Numbered from the stretch's first letter, positions 52,021 through 61,322 are shown. The stretch: DNA of 64,000 bases from AP-15 sp963797115 (GCA_963797115.1 CAWCOH010000005.1:186001-250000), one strand, 5' to 3'. The notes: generated by a model not told the origin, from the sequence alone. Numbers and translations: made by a program.

Positions 52021-53318
52021 CCGGCAGCCACCGCTTTTGGCTCGGGACCCCCGGTGGCCCAGTCGAGAAGCTCGACCGTGTGCACGACCGGCACGTCGCA
52101 ACCGGAGGCGAGCTGCGTGATGCAGCCGATATTGCCGGTCGCGACAATGTCGGGCCTGATGCCGGCGATGTTAGCGACCTTGCGGTCACGCAGCGCGGTC
52201 GCGATTTCCGGCTGCAGCAGATTATAGGTCCCCGCCGAGCCGCAGCAGAGATGCCCTTCCGGCACATCGACCGGCTCGAACCCCGCGGCCGCGAGGAGCT
52301 CCTTCGGTCCGTCGTGGAGGCGTTGCCCGTGCTGCATCGAGCAAGCCGAATGATAGGCGACCCGGCGCTTGCCGGCGACGGCCCCTGCCGCCGGCCGGAG
52401 CAGCCCGAGATCCGCGATCACCTCGGTTACGTCGCAGGCGAGAGCGGCGATCCGCGCCGCCTTCTCCGCGTAGGCCGGGTCGTCGCGCAGCATGAAACCG
52501 TAGTCTTTGACCGTCGTGCCGCAGCCGGACGCGTTGATCACGATGGCATCGAGCCCGGAGGCCAGACGCTCGCGCTCCCACACATCGATGTTGGCCCGTG
52601 CCAGACCGAGCGCCTGACTCTGTTGACCGAGGTGATGGGCGAGCGATCCGCAACAACGGCTATCTTGGGCGAAGACGAGTTCGCAACCATGACGGACTAG
52701 CAGTCGGATCGTCGCCTCGTTGATCTCCGGCGCCAGCACCCGCTGCGCGCAGCCCGGCAACAGCGCGACCCGCTTTCGCCGCTCCCCTCCCGGCCGATGA
52801 GTGCCCGGCCGATCCGTCAGCGACGCCGGCGCGGCCGACACGGGAGCCAGGGCGAACAGCGGCGACCACCGTCTGGGCAGATAACGCGACCACGGTTTCA
52901 GGATCGCCGCACACCACAGCGACAGGCGGAACAGCCACGGCCGGGACAGAACCTCCGCGAGGACCCGCCGAAGCCCGCGTTCTCCCCACTCCCGGCGGTA
53001 ATTTCTTTCGATCCAGCGCCGCGCGTGATCGACGAGATGCATATAGTGGACGCCGGACGGACAAGTCGTCATACACGACAGGCAGGAGAGGCACCGGTCG
53101 ATATGCTTGACCGTGTCTGAAGACACCGCCTCGCCGCCGGCGACCATGTCTTTGATCAGGTAAATGCGGCCGCGCGGACTGTCGAGCTCGTCGCCGAGCA
53201 GGACGTAGGTCGGACAGGTCGCAGTGCAGAACCCACAGTGAGTGCAGGTCCGCAATATCTTCTCGGATTCCGCAATGTCGAGATCGGCGAGCTGCTCCAG
53301 CGTGAAGTCCGTCCGCAC
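52017..53318 (-). CDS. glcF: Glycolate oxidase iron-sulfur subunit GlcF
   Basis: A 433-residue protein with two N-terminal 4Fe-4S clusters, CTHCGFCTATCPTY (near residue 25) and CLSCLSCMTTCPSG (near 75). Two cysteine-rich CCG domains follow, ending in QDSRCCGSLAHHLG and GHLCCGSAGTYNLLQPE (about 365). It passes electrons from the GlcD/GlcE flavins to the quinone pool. The start is taken as the GTG at 53316-53318, four bases after the glcE stop and preceded by GAGGGGAG. The long open frame to 53438 overlaps glcE and is not used. It is somewhat longer than E. coli GlcF (407). Confidence 0.9.
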   Translation of the reverse strand: MRTDFTLEQLADLDIAESEKILRTCTHCGFCTATCPTYVLLGDELDSPRGRIYLIKDMVAGGEAVSSDTVKHIDRCLSCLSCMTTCPSGVHYMHLVDHARRWIERNYRREWGERGLRRVLAEVLSRPWLFRLSLWCAAILKPWSRYLPRRWSPLFALAPVSAAPASLTDRPGTHRPGGERRKRVALLPGCAQRVLAPEINEATIRLLVRHGCELVFAQDSRCCGSLAHHLGQQSQALGLARANIDVWERERLASGLDAIVINASGCGTTVKDYGFMLRDDPAYAEKAARIAALACDVTEVIADLGLLRPAAGAVAGKRRVAYHSACSMQHGQRLHDGPKELLAAAGFEPVDVPEGHLCCGSAGTYNLLQPEIATALRDRKVANIAGIRPDIVATGNIGCITQLASGCDVPVVHTVELLDWATGGPEPKAVAAG

Positions 53319-53322
53319 CGGC

Positions 53323-54555
53323 TCAACTCCCCTCGACCATGCGGCCGGGATTGAGGATTCGGCGGGGGTCGAAGCCGAGCTTGACACGAGCCGCCAGCGC
53401 GGCCAGCTGCGGGGCCTGCGGCTCAAACACCGGGACACCTCGGCGTAATGCCGGCGGCCCCCTGATCAAGGTTGCGTGCCCGGTGCCACGCCCATCTGGC
53501 CCGCGGACGGCACCTCGGATGACTGCCGCGCCGCCGTCCTCGGCTCCGGCGACCGCGATCCACAAGAGCCCGCCGCCCCAGTCGAGATACCAGCCGGCAT
53601 CGAGGTTTCGAGCGATCTCCGCGCCGAGTTCAGCGCCGCGGCCCGGCGCGACCGAGATGCGCCAAATCACGCGATCGGCGGGTTCGGAGAGCGGCGCGGC
53701 GTCGCGGATCGAGCGCCAGAATTTCGCCGAGGGTTCGGCTTCGAGCAGCGCCGCTTCGCCATCCGACGCCAGCTCGGCCAACAGCTGCTCGCGGCGGAAG
53801 GCAACCGAAAGAGGGGGGCCCTCCAGGCGAAGAGCGGCCAGAGGGGCGCGTTCAAGCGATGGGACCGCTATCACCGCCAGGACCGCCGGCAAGTAAGCCG
53901 CGCCCGAGACCTCATGAGGTGACGCCAGCGCGCGGTGCAAGCTCCGTGCCGCCGCCGCAGGAGCGAGGCCGTACAACATTACTGTGCACACCGCCTCAGG
54001 TCGCGGCAGCACCTTGATCGTGACTTCCTCTAGCGCGGCAAGTGTCCCGTAAGAGCCGGCCATTAGTTTCGGCAGGTCGTAACCGGTCACGTTCTTGACG
54101 ACTTTCCCACCTGCCTTGAACACCTCGCCGCGGCCGCTAACGCCGCGAAACCCAAGGAAATGGTCACGTGCAGCACCCGCCTTGATCCGACGCGGTCCCG
54201 AAAGATTGCAGGCGAGCACGCCCCCAAGCGTCGCCCGGCGAGCTGCCGGGGCCGGTAGGTTGAACAACGCGGCCCAATCCGGCGGCTCGAAGGCGAGCAT
54301 CTGCCCAGCCCGGGAGAGCGCGGCCTCGATCTCGTCCAGCGGCGTGGCCGCCCCGGCGGTCAGCACCAGCTCGCTGGGCTCATAGTCGCGAATCCCGGCG
54401 AGGCCCGAAAGATCGAGGATGTGTGGCAGCTGCAAGGGGCGGCCGAGCCCCCGCTTTGTCGCCCCGGCAACAAGCTCCAACGGTTCCTGCGCTGCAAGCG
54501 CCTCGCAGATCCCATCACGAAGCTCGCCGAGGTCGGCCGGTGCAAACCGGGTCAT
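53323..54555 (-). CDS. glcE: Glycolate oxidase FAD-binding subunit GlcE
   Basis: A 410-residue PCMH-type FAD protein: PLELVAGATKRGLGRPLQLP (near 25-44), PPDWAALFNLPAPAARRATL (near 92), then GGVLACNLSGPRRIKAGAAR and GGKVVKNVTGYDLPKLMAGS (near 150). It lacks the large catalytic domain of GlcD and is about the usual length for GlcE (E. coli 350). It is needed for glycolate oxidase activity together with GlcD and GlcF. The gene lies 14 bases after glcD and four before glcF, in one operon. Confidence 0.9.
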   Translation of the reverse strand: MTRFAPADLGELRDGICEALAAQEPLELVAGATKRGLGRPLQLPHILDLSGLAGIRDYEPSELVLTAGAATPLDEIEAALSRAGQMLAFEPPDWAALFNLPAPAARRATLGGVLACNLSGPRRIKAGAARDHFLGFRGVSGRGEVFKAGGKVVKNVTGYDLPKLMAGSYGTLAALEEVTIKVLPRPEAVCTVMLYGLAPAAAARSLHRALASPHEVSGAAYLPAVLAVIAVPSLERAPLAALRLEGPPLSVAFRREQLLAELASDGEAALLEAEPSAKFWRSIRDAAPLSEPADRVIWRISVAPGRGAELGAEIARNLDAGWYLDWGGGLLWIAVAGAEDGGAAVIRGAVRGPDGRGTGHATLIRGPPALRRGVPVFEPQAPQLAALAARVKLGFDPRRILNPGRMVEGS

Positions 54556-54569
54556 GTCCCGGCTCGATA

Positions 54570-56051
54570 TCAGAAACGCGGCAGGTCGGGAAACGGCAAT
54601 CGGCCTGCATGCACATGGAGACGACCGAGTTCGGCACAGCGGTGCAGTTGCGGAAACACTTTCCCCGGATTGAGCAGGCCGTCAGGATCGAACGCGCACT
54701 TCAGACGCTGTTGATGGGCCAGATCGTTCTCGTCGAACATCACGCCCATCAGGTCGCGCTTTTCGACCCCAACTCCGTGCTCGCCGGTCAGGACACCACC
54801 CACCTCGACGCAGAGCCGGAGGATGTCTGCCCCAAAAGCTTCGGCACGCTCGACCTGATCGGGCTTGTTGGCATCGTACAGAATGAGCGGATGAAGGTTG
54901 CCGTCACCGGCGTGAAAGACGTTTGCCACGCCAAGATCGTAGCGAGCCGACAATGTGCGGATCCGGGCCAGAACATCGGCCAGACGCGCACGCGGGATGG
55001 TGCCGTCCATGCAATAATAGTCGGGTGAGATCCGTCCGACCGCCGGGAAGGCGGCCTTGCGCCCGGACCAGAATGCCAGCCGCTCCGCCTCGGATTGGCT
55101 GAGCCGGATCTCGGTGGCGTGATGATGGCGCGCGATCGCTTCAACCCGGCTAGTCAACTGCTCGACCTCGGCCGGCGGCCCGTCGAGCTCGACAATCAGC
55201 AGGGCCTCGACATCGAGTGGGTAGCCGGCATTGACGAAGGCTTCGGCAGCATGGATCGCCGGCCGATCCATCATCTCCATGCCGCCGGGAATGATGCCCG
55301 CAGCGATTACCGCCGCCACGCAGTTGCCTGCGTCTTCGGTCGTTGTAAAGCCGATAAGGAGGGCTCGCGCCGTGGTCGGCTTCGGCAGAATCCGCACGGT
55401 GACCTCAGTGACCACCCCAAGCAGCCCTTCCGATCCGGCCATTACGCCGAGCAGGTCGTAGCCCTCGGCATCAAAATGCTTTCCGCCGAGGCGGATCACC
55501 TCACCGTCTGTCAGCACCATTTCGATGCCGAGGATGTTGTTGGTGGTCACCCCATATTTGAGACAATGCACACCGCCCGAATTCTCGGCGACGTTGCCGC
55601 CGATCGTACAAGCGATCTGGCTCGACGGGTCGGGTGCGTAAAAAAAGCCGGCATTTTCTACAGCCTGGGTGATCGCCAGATTGGTAACGCCAGGCTGGGC
55701 GACAACACAGCGATTGTCGTAGTCGATTTCGAGGATGCGGTTGAACTTGGCCATGCCGAGCAACACGCCGTCGGCGAGCGGCACCGCACCGCCCGAAAGC
55801 GATGTGCCGGCGCCGCGCGGGACGACTTTGACTCCGGCTTGCTTGCAGTAGCGCAGCGCCGCGGCGACCTGCTCGACCCGCGACGGCAGTACGACGACCA
55901 TCGGCAGCTGGCGATAGGCGGTCAGCCCATCGCTCTCATAAACTCGTCGCTCGGCCTCGGATGCTATGACCCCTTCCCCGGGCACGATCCGCCGGAGCGC
56001 CTCGACGATCGCCGCGCGGCGCTGTAGCACCGAGGCATCGCCGGCCGGCAT
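54570..56051 (-). CDS. glcD: Glycolate oxidase subunit GlcD
   Basis: A 493-residue FAD-linked oxidase, the catalytic subunit turning glycolate into glyoxylate. PMVVVLPSRVEQVAAALRYC (near 50) opens the FAD domain. VKVVPRGAGTSLSGGAVPLA (near 73), SQIACTIGGNVAENSGGVHC (near 144) and GSEGLLGVVTEVTVRILPKP (near 206) follow. The C-terminal domain has NVFHAGDGNLHPLILYD (near 380) and LTGEHGVGVEKRDLM (near 418). A GTG at 56055-56057 is a possible alternative start two codons upstream of the ATG used. Paired with GhrA it could cycle glycolate and glyoxylate. Confidence 0.93.
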   Translation of the reverse strand: MPAGDASVLQRRAAIVEALRRIVPGEGVIASEAERRVYESDGLTAYRQLPMVVVLPSRVEQVAAALRYCKQAGVKVVPRGAGTSLSGGAVPLADGVLLGMAKFNRILEIDYDNRCVVAQPGVTNLAITQAVENAGFFYAPDPSSQIACTIGGNVAENSGGVHCLKYGVTTNNILGIEMVLTDGEVIRLGGKHFDAEGYDLLGVMAGSEGLLGVVTEVTVRILPKPTTARALLIGFTTTEDAGNCVAAVIAAGIIPGGMEMMDRPAIHAAEAFVNAGYPLDVEALLIVELDGPPAEVEQLTSRVEAIARHHHATEIRLSQSEAERLAFWSGRKAAFPAVGRISPDYYCMDGTIPRARLADVLARIRTLSARYDLGVANVFHAGDGNLHPLILYDANKPDQVERAEAFGADILRLCVEVGGVLTGEHGVGVEKRDLMGVMFDENDLAHQQRLKCAFDPDGLLNPGKVFPQLHRCAELGRLHVHAGRLPFPDLPRF

Positions 56052-56087
56052 TTCCACGGTGCGTCGCCGCCTTGGGTGCCGCCCAGC

Positions 56088-56213
56088 CTAGCCCTGGCGC
56101 GCCTTATACCGAGGATTGGTCTTGTTGATGACGTAGGCGCGCCCCTTGCGGCGCACGATGCGGCAGTTCTTGTCGCGCTTTTTCAGCGACTTCAATGAAT
56201 TGACGATCTTCAT
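56088..56213 (-). CDS. rpmJ: Ribosomal protein bL36 (zinc-free type)
   Basis: A 41-residue ribosomal protein, below the size of most frames one scans for: MKIVNSLKSLKKRDKNCRIV, then RRKGRAYVINKTNPRYKARQ and a final Gly. It lacks the CxxC...C...H zinc ligands of the classical form, keeping one Cys, as is normal in alphaproteobacteria. GAGGAAA precedes the ATG at 56211-56213 with an in-between ATGGGC that offers a second start at 56219. It helps fold 23S rRNA in the large subunit. It is isolated from other ribosomal genes. Confidence 0.92.
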   Translation of the reverse strand: MKIVNSLKSLKKRDKNCRIVRRKGRAYVINKTNPRYKARQG

Positions 56214-56302
56214 GCCCATTTTCCTCGGCGAGGACGAGAACATAGGCAGCGCACCAGTCGGAGTCAAATCTGGACCGAAAAACCCCTGATTACGGCAGCA
56301 TC

Positions 56303-57535
56303 TCACGAAGCTGCTGGCGTAAAAATGCGGTTGGCGCGGCGCAGCTCCGCAACATCGTTGCGGCCGGAGAGAAAAGCTTTGATGTTGCGCGTCGCCTGCC
56401 GCAAGCGCTGACGGTTTTCGACGAGGGCGATGCGGACAAAGCCCTCGCCATATTCGCCAAAGCCGATCCCCGGTGACACTGCGACATTGGCCCGTTCGAG
56501 TAAGAGCTTCGAGAAGGCGAAGCTGCCGATCGTTCGAAAGGCGGGCGGGATCGGCGCCCAGGCGAACATCGTCGCCTCGGGTTCGGGGATAGGCCAGCCC
56601 GCCTGGCGCAAGCCCTCGATCAGTACGTCGCGCCGAGCGCGATAACGCTCGCGAATCTCGGCGATGCAATCCTGGGGACCGTTCAACGCCGCGGTGGCCG
56701 CGACCTGGATCGGGGTGAAGGCGCCGTAGTCGAGATAGGATTTGACCCGTGCCAGCGCGGCGATCAACCGCGCATTGCCGACCGCGAAACCGATGCGCCA
56801 GCCGGCCATCGAGTAGGTCTTGCTGAGCGAGGAAAATTCGACCGCGATATCGCGGGCGCCGGGAACCTCGAGGATCGAGGGTGGCGGCTTATCGTCGAAG
56901 TAGATTTCGGCGTAAGCGAGATCGGACAATACGACGATGTTGTGGCGCCGGCAGAACTCGACAATCTCGCCATAGAAGTCGAGGTCGACGGTTTGCGCTG
57001 TCGGATTGGCGGGGAAGTTGAGGACAATCGCAAGGGGGGCGGGAACGCTGTGCTGCACCGCTTTCTTTAGCTCGCTAAGAAAGTCGAATTCCGGGCCGAC
57101 CGGCACGTGGCGCACCGAAGCGCCGGCCATGATGAAGCCGAACGCATGAATCGGATAACAGGGGTTCGGAGCTAGGACGACATCGCCGGGAGCGGTGATC
57201 GCCTGGGCGAGATTGGCCAAACCCTCCTTCGAGCCGAGGGTGACGATAACCTCGCGCTCGGGATCGAGCTCGACATCGAAGCGCCGGGCGTAATAGGCGG
57301 CGCAGGCGCGCCGAAGGCCGGCGATGCCGCGGGACACCGAATAGCCGTGCGTTTTGGGATTCTGTACCGCTTCGATGAGCTTGGCGACGATGTGCGGGGG
57401 TGTGGGACCGTCGGGATTCCCCATGCCGAGATCGATCACGTCGCGCCCGGCGGCGCGTGCGCCCGCTTTCAGCGAGTTAACCTCGCTGAAGACGTAGGGA
57501 GGAAGGCGCTTGATGCGGTAGAACTCTTCGGACAT
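56303..57535 (-). CDS. AlaC-like class I/II aminotransferase
   Basis: A 410-residue PLP aminotransferase. It contains PPYVFSEVNSLKAGARAAG at the N terminus, VIDLGMGNPDGPTPPHIVAK (near 33), VTLGSKEGLANLAQAI (near 98), LNFPANPTAQTV (near 172), VVLSDLAYAEIYFD (near 201) and the PLP-lysine motif SLSKTYSMAGWRIGF (near 236), then a conserved C-terminal Arg in EGFVRIALVEN. This is the AlaC / LL-diaminopimelate aminotransferase branch; AlaC makes alanine from pyruvate and glutamate. The exact substrate needs phylogeny. It is the last chromosomal-type gene before the phage-like cluster. Confidence 0.86.
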   Translation of the reverse strand: MSEEFYRIKRLPPYVFSEVNSLKAGARAAGRDVIDLGMGNPDGPTPPHIVAKLIEAVQNPKTHGYSVSRGIAGLRRACAAYYARRFDVELDPEREVIVTLGSKEGLANLAQAITAPGDVVLAPNPCYPIHAFGFIMAGASVRHVPVGPEFDFLSELKKAVQHSVPAPLAIVLNFPANPTAQTVDLDFYGEIVEFCRRHNIVVLSDLAYAEIYFDDKPPPSILEVPGARDIAVEFSSLSKTYSMAGWRIGFAVGNARLIAALARVKSYLDYGAFTPIQVAATAALNGPQDCIAEIRERYRARRDVLIEGLRQAGWPIPEPEATMFAWAPIPPAFRTIGSFAFSKLLLERANVAVSPGIGFGEYGEGFVRIALVENRQRLRQATRNIKAFLSGRNDVAELRRANRIFTPAAS

Positions 57536-57730
57536 GACAACTCGACATGAATTGGACGTCGAAGTCTAGGCTGCCCGACCGGTGCTTGGCGAGAACGTTT
57601 GGTGCCGCAGATTTTTACGTTCTCGCTTGCCGGCGGCTGTTAGATCGGCGCCGCCGAGTGCGAATAGCAGGCCTGGAGGAGGATTTGCCTGAACTGGGCC
57701 AGCAGAGAGGAACTGCGCCGCCATCGCTGT

Positions 57731-57958
57731 TCAAGGGCAGAATCGTAGGTCGTCACGCTCGTTTTCGTAATCTTCCATCGCCTGATGGAGGACATTGTCG
57801 GTCGGCAGCGCGCGCAATGCCTGTGAGATTTTCTTTAAAGTCGCCTCGTCGTAGTCGACCGGCTTCGGACATTTGCACGCGGTCGAACGCACCGCGCAAC
57901 CGGCAAAGACCAGAAGAGCCGAAAGGGTCACGGCTCTCATCGCTGCCCTCGGAGCCAT
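57731..57958 (-). CDS. Small lipoprotein, outer-spanin-like
   Basis: A 75-residue lipoprotein. MAPRAAMRAVTLSALLVFAG with the lipobox FAGC marks the signal. The mature part, CAVRSTACKCPKPVDYDEAT then LKKISQALRALPTDNVL, is short, with extra cysteines near the lipid anchor. Its size and position at the end of a phage late operon, beside a one-helix coiled-coil protein, fit an Rz1-type outer-membrane spanin that breaches the outer membrane at lysis. The family itself I do not recognise for certain. The ATG at 57956-57958 has GGGGGAG upstream; a GTG at 57976 is also open. Confidence 0.6.
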   Translation of the reverse strand: MAPRAAMRAVTLSALLVFAGCAVRSTACKCPKPVDYDEATLKKISQALRALPTDNVLHQAMEDYENERDDLRFCP

Positions 57959-58035
57959 CGATGTGTTCTCCCCCACCGGATATACGATGACCCAAGGCTC
58001 ACGAAGCGATCAAGCCGTAAACGAATTTACTCTTC

Positions 58036-58365
58036 TCAACCGCGGGGTAGCCGGCGCCCAAGCTGTATTCGCACATCATTCAGGATTTCGGTGACTCGCA
58101 AGAGCGCTGAACGCATCTCACTCTGGAAGTCGCGCACCTCTTTGCGCTGATCTTCGCTTGCGTGCTCGATCGTCGCGATCCGCAGCTCATGCTGACTGAC
58201 ATTGACGGTTAGATCGGACCGAACTTGTTGAATATCGGCGCGGAGGCTCAGATAGCTCGTGATTGCACCCCCTCCGATTGTGATGAGGATGACGGCAGCC
58301 TGGAGCAAGTGCCCAAAATTGATCTCCGGACTGAACCTCGGCCACAGACGCTTATCGTCGGTCAT
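58036..58365 (-). CDS. Single-helix membrane protein with coiled coil (holin or inner-spanin-like)
   Basis: A 109-residue protein with a short cytoplasmic start (TDDKRLWPRFSPEINFGHLL), one membrane segment (QAAVILITIGGGAITSYLSL) and then about 70 residues of charged coiled coil (RADIQQVRSDLTVNV, EDQRKEVRDFQSEMRSALL). This is the layout of inner spanins, but small phage membrane proteins with it are also annotated as holins or of unknown function. Its start overlaps the preceding small gene's stop by four bases, and the lipoprotein gene follows after 77 bases. The role is inferred from place and topology. Confidence 0.62.
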   Translation of the reverse strand: MTDDKRLWPRFSPEINFGHLLQAAVILITIGGGAITSYLSLRADIQQVRSDLTVNVSQHELRIATIEHASEDQRKEVRDFQSEMRSALLRVTEILNDVRIQLGRRLPRG

Positions 58366-58559
58366 CTTCTCCGCCCGACGATCTTAATGCCGCCCGGACC
58401 GAAACTCAGCGTCTTGGTCTCGCCGCCAACATGCACGCTGCATTCGCCCGTGGTCTCGTCGGCCGTGACGATCTCGCCTGGGACATCGGTGTAATTGTCG
58501 GTGCGCACGATCTTCCAGCGATGCTTGTCCTCGCTGCTGTGCCACGATTCGAGTTTCAC
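58362..58559 (-). CDS. Small phage-cluster protein of unknown function
   Basis: A 65-residue protein beginning VKLESWHSSEDKHRWKIVRT and ending FGPGGIKIVGRRR, mostly beta-strand with an acidic middle (DVPGEIVTADETTGECSVHV). I use the GTG at 58557-58559 because AAGGAG stands eight bases before it; the longer frame to 58670 overlaps the tail-gene end. It overlaps the membrane-protein gene in an ATGA junction. I do not recognise the family. It is often the kind of small gene found between tail fibre and lysis genes. Confidence 0.6.
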   Translation of the reverse strand: MKLESWHSSEDKHRWKIVRTDNYTDVPGEIVTADETTGECSVHVGGETKTLSFGPGGIKIVGRRR

Positions 58560-58605
58560 AGACGCTTCTCCTTCACCAAAGGTTGCCCATAAAGGTGCCC
58601 ATGCA

Positions 58606-61314
58606 TCAATGCGATCCGACAAAGGTCCAAGCGAGGTTGGCCAATGTCGCGTCTGGCGATGCCGGGGCAACGACGGTCACAATGTCACCCGCGAGGTAGG
58701 TCGTGGCCAAGCTCATCGAAAAGGTCGCCGTGGTCGCCCCTGCGGCGAAGACCATGGTCCCCGCCATCGTGCCGTTCTTGGAGATGTGGTAGGTCGCGGC
58801 CGCAGTCGCGGCAACGCCCGCCGTCCCTTGGCTGCCAACTAGTCCCGCAGGAAACATCACGGTATCGGCGAAAACGTAACGCTGGACCACGAGGCTCGCG
58901 GTCGCGGAACCGACTTGGGAACCGCTCACGGTGGTGGTGACCGACGCCCTGCCGGATCCTGTTACTGTGTATGTATAGGCCGGGACCGATGCGAGGCTCT
59001 GAGCACCGCCTCCGACGAGGTTGGCGGAGGGGAATTTTAGGTGGATCGTCTGGCCGATCAATGTCGACGGGTATGGGAATTGACCGATCGCGTGGTCGAG
59101 CCGGGCAAATTGTACGCCCGCCGCGTGGCTACCAATCGCACTGCCATAGGCACCGCGATAAAGCCCCGTGAGGGTGTAGTGGTAGGTCGTCGTCAACGTC
59201 GCCGTCTGGTAGGCAAGAAGCTCGCCGCCGACATAACACAAGGTCGCTAAGTTTGCTGCGTCAGCAGGCGAAACCGAAAGCAATTGACCTTGACTCTGCG
59301 TCAAGTTGACCGCGAGCGTGTTGGTCGTATCGGGGTTACTGCCACTATAATCGGGCAAGGCGGCATTCAGCGTCCCTTGCGTCGCCGGACCCGGGATAGT
59401 TCCAGCGTAGGCGTAAGAGCTTCCGTCGCTGGAGATCCATACTTGGGCACCGCCCCAGTTCACGCCACCGGACAGCGCCACCCAGATTTCAAGATCCCCG
59501 GACAGCAAAGACGCCGGCGGCTCGAAAATCAGCGGTGCATTCGCATCGCCGGGCCCTGCGTTCCAATTCGGCACGTAGCCGCCACCGCTCTGCTTGCCGT
59601 AGAGGACGGCACTCGAGTAGCCGCCGAAAAATTCTTCGGCGGTAATCGTCAGCGTGCCCTCATCATCTTCCTCGACGGCGGTAATCCGCACCGTTAGCGC
59701 CGCGACGCCGAGCCGCTCATCGCTAATCTCGACGAGATCCATGGGCTCGAGCAGGCAATATTTCCAGCCGAGCTTGAAGGTGTAGGTGTTGCGAAACAGC
59801 AATGCGCGCTGCAGCAGCAGCTGCGCGACGACCGCGCCCGTCAGGTAAGGGTCAACGATCATCTCCGCTTTGAGCGAGGTGTCGCGCCGGACGCCGTAGA
59901 GGTCGACCGCAGCCTGGTCGAAGGTCTCGACGATGTGCGAATTATAGCTGTTGCCTCTATCCTTGCACTGGAGCTGGACGTAATTGTTGGCGTCCGCTGG
60001 CGTCGATCTCGAGATATGCAGCGGATCGTCGGTGAAGCCGCCGGTGACTAACTTCCCGCCTGAACGGAGGGCGGGACCAGCAGGGCTGACCCGGCTATTC
60101 GTCCCGACACTCAATTCCTGAGCAATGTAGTCTTCGTCGTCGAGGCTATAGATTGGCGTGGTATCGGGTGTATAGGTAAACGGGCCAGCAGTACCGCCAA
60201 GCGCGATTGTTACCCCGCCTGAGGAACTGGCAACAAACGAGGTTCCCTGTGCGGTTACATTCCGCATTGCAATCATCAGGCCGCTAGGGATTACACCGGC
60301 CCATACACCGAATTCTGTCAAATCGGCGTTGCCGATGATAGCCTGCGCCAGCCCGGCACCCACAGCCGTATAGATCTTCTCTTCACCAGTCGTAGAGTAG
60401 TTGACCGTGATCGGCGAACCGGCCAGATCGATGTGGTTGAATTCAATGCTGACCGTATCGCCGCCGCCTTCCGCTATCGTTCCGCCCAGCGTCACGAGCT
60501 GGTATGAAGCGGTCAACGGCTGATCGCCGTATGGGACGATCTTCAGTAGGTCACCCGACCAGACAATCGCGCTGTTACTGAGGTTAACGATTTCGGCTAG
60601 GCATTGCTGCGCTGTCTGCTGAGTATCGAGCATTGGCGACACAAAGATGCCGGCGGCCGCGCAGTAGCTACGATAGGAAGCGACGTCCAGCGAGGTCATC
60701 GCAGGATCGAGGTTAGCGTTCGGAAAGCCGGCACCGTAACGCTCGTTTGTCAGAAAGTTGGCGACTACAGCTGCCGGGTTGGCGTCATAGCCGTTGACGC
60801 CCGACGTCGTCTCGGCGCCCTCAATTTCTACAGAAAAATTCGGGAGGGTCGCCGTGTACCCGAGTTGATAGTTATTGCAAGTGAAGTTCGCCGTTCCGGA
60901 GTAGCTCAGCGCTTTCGCGGGATGATTGCTTACCCAAAACGGATCGGCGGCCTGACTGTCGTCACCGAGGTTTATCGTCGAGAGGTTCGCCAATGCCGAC
61001 AGCGGAGTGATGTTCTTATCCCACCACACGATCTCCATGCCAGCGATCGGCCCCTGACACATCCCCATAATGAAGGAAGCCGAATACGTGTATTGCTGAC
61101 CGCCGCCTTTGCCGCCACCGCCGCCCTTGCCTATGCCTCCTGTCTTTGACGCCGGCGTTGCCTTGAAGTCGTCATAGTCGAGGAGATTGCCCGTCATTCG
61201 CGTCGTGCCGTAAACGAGCGGAATTACGCCACCCTGTTGGGAGGTCTGAAACTGGAGTGATCCGACCGCCTTCGGCTGCTTGGCATTTGAGCCACCGCCG
61301 AGAATGCCGCCCAT
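58606..61314 (-). CDS. Phage tail hub/host-specificity protein
   Basis: A 902-residue protein. It opens MGGILGGGSNAKQPKAVGSL, then GGVIPLVYGTTRMTGNLLDY, and a glycine-rich spacer (near 55-70). The central region (near 130-560, with NFLTNERYGAGFP, SGDLLKIVPYGDQPL, LLQRALLFRNTYTFKLGWKY) has the layout of Phage-tail_3-type hub proteins. The C-terminal 250 residues are serine/threonine/alanine-rich beta domains typical of tail appendages, where receptor specificity usually lies. I start at the ATG at 61312-61314, 8 bases after the NlpC/P60 stop; the longer frame (to 61596) overlaps that gene. It occupies the place of RcGTA g15 but is shorter, with no obvious TIM-barrel domain. Confidence 0.78.
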   Translation of the reverse strand: MGGILGGGSNAKQPKAVGSLQFQTSQQGGVIPLVYGTTRMTGNLLDYDDFKATPASKTGGIGKGGGGGKGGGQQYTYSASFIMGMCQGPIAGMEIVWWDKNITPLSALANLSTINLGDDSQAADPFWVSNHPAKALSYSGTANFTCNNYQLGYTATLPNFSVEIEGAETTSGVNGYDANPAAVVANFLTNERYGAGFPNANLDPAMTSLDVASYRSYCAAAGIFVSPMLDTQQTAQQCLAEIVNLSNSAIVWSGDLLKIVPYGDQPLTASYQLVTLGGTIAEGGGDTVSIEFNHIDLAGSPITVNYSTTGEEKIYTAVGAGLAQAIIGNADLTEFGVWAGVIPSGLMIAMRNVTAQGTSFVASSSGGVTIALGGTAGPFTYTPDTTPIYSLDDEDYIAQELSVGTNSRVSPAGPALRSGGKLVTGGFTDDPLHISRSTPADANNYVQLQCKDRGNSYNSHIVETFDQAAVDLYGVRRDTSLKAEMIVDPYLTGAVVAQLLLQRALLFRNTYTFKLGWKYCLLEPMDLVEISDERLGVAALTVRITAVEEDDEGTLTITAEEFFGGYSSAVLYGKQSGGGYVPNWNAGPGDANAPLIFEPPASLLSGDLEIWVALSGGVNWGGAQVWISSDGSSYAYAGTIPGPATQGTLNAALPDYSGSNPDTTNTLAVNLTQSQGQLLSVSPADAANLATLCYVGGELLAYQTATLTTTYHYTLTGLYRGAYGSAIGSHAAGVQFARLDHAIGQFPYPSTLIGQTIHLKFPSANLVGGGAQSLASVPAYTYTVTGSGRASVTTTVSGSQVGSATASLVVQRYVFADTVMFPAGLVGSQGTAGVAATAAATYHISKNGTMAGTMVFAAGATTATFSMSLATTYLAGDIVTVVAPASPDATLANLAWTFVGSH

Positions 61315-61322
61315 GGCAAATC

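Noticed and set aside
55095..56027. 310-codon plus-strand frame over glcD
   Set aside because: Antisense to glcD, which carries all GlcD motifs; no domain in the shadow.
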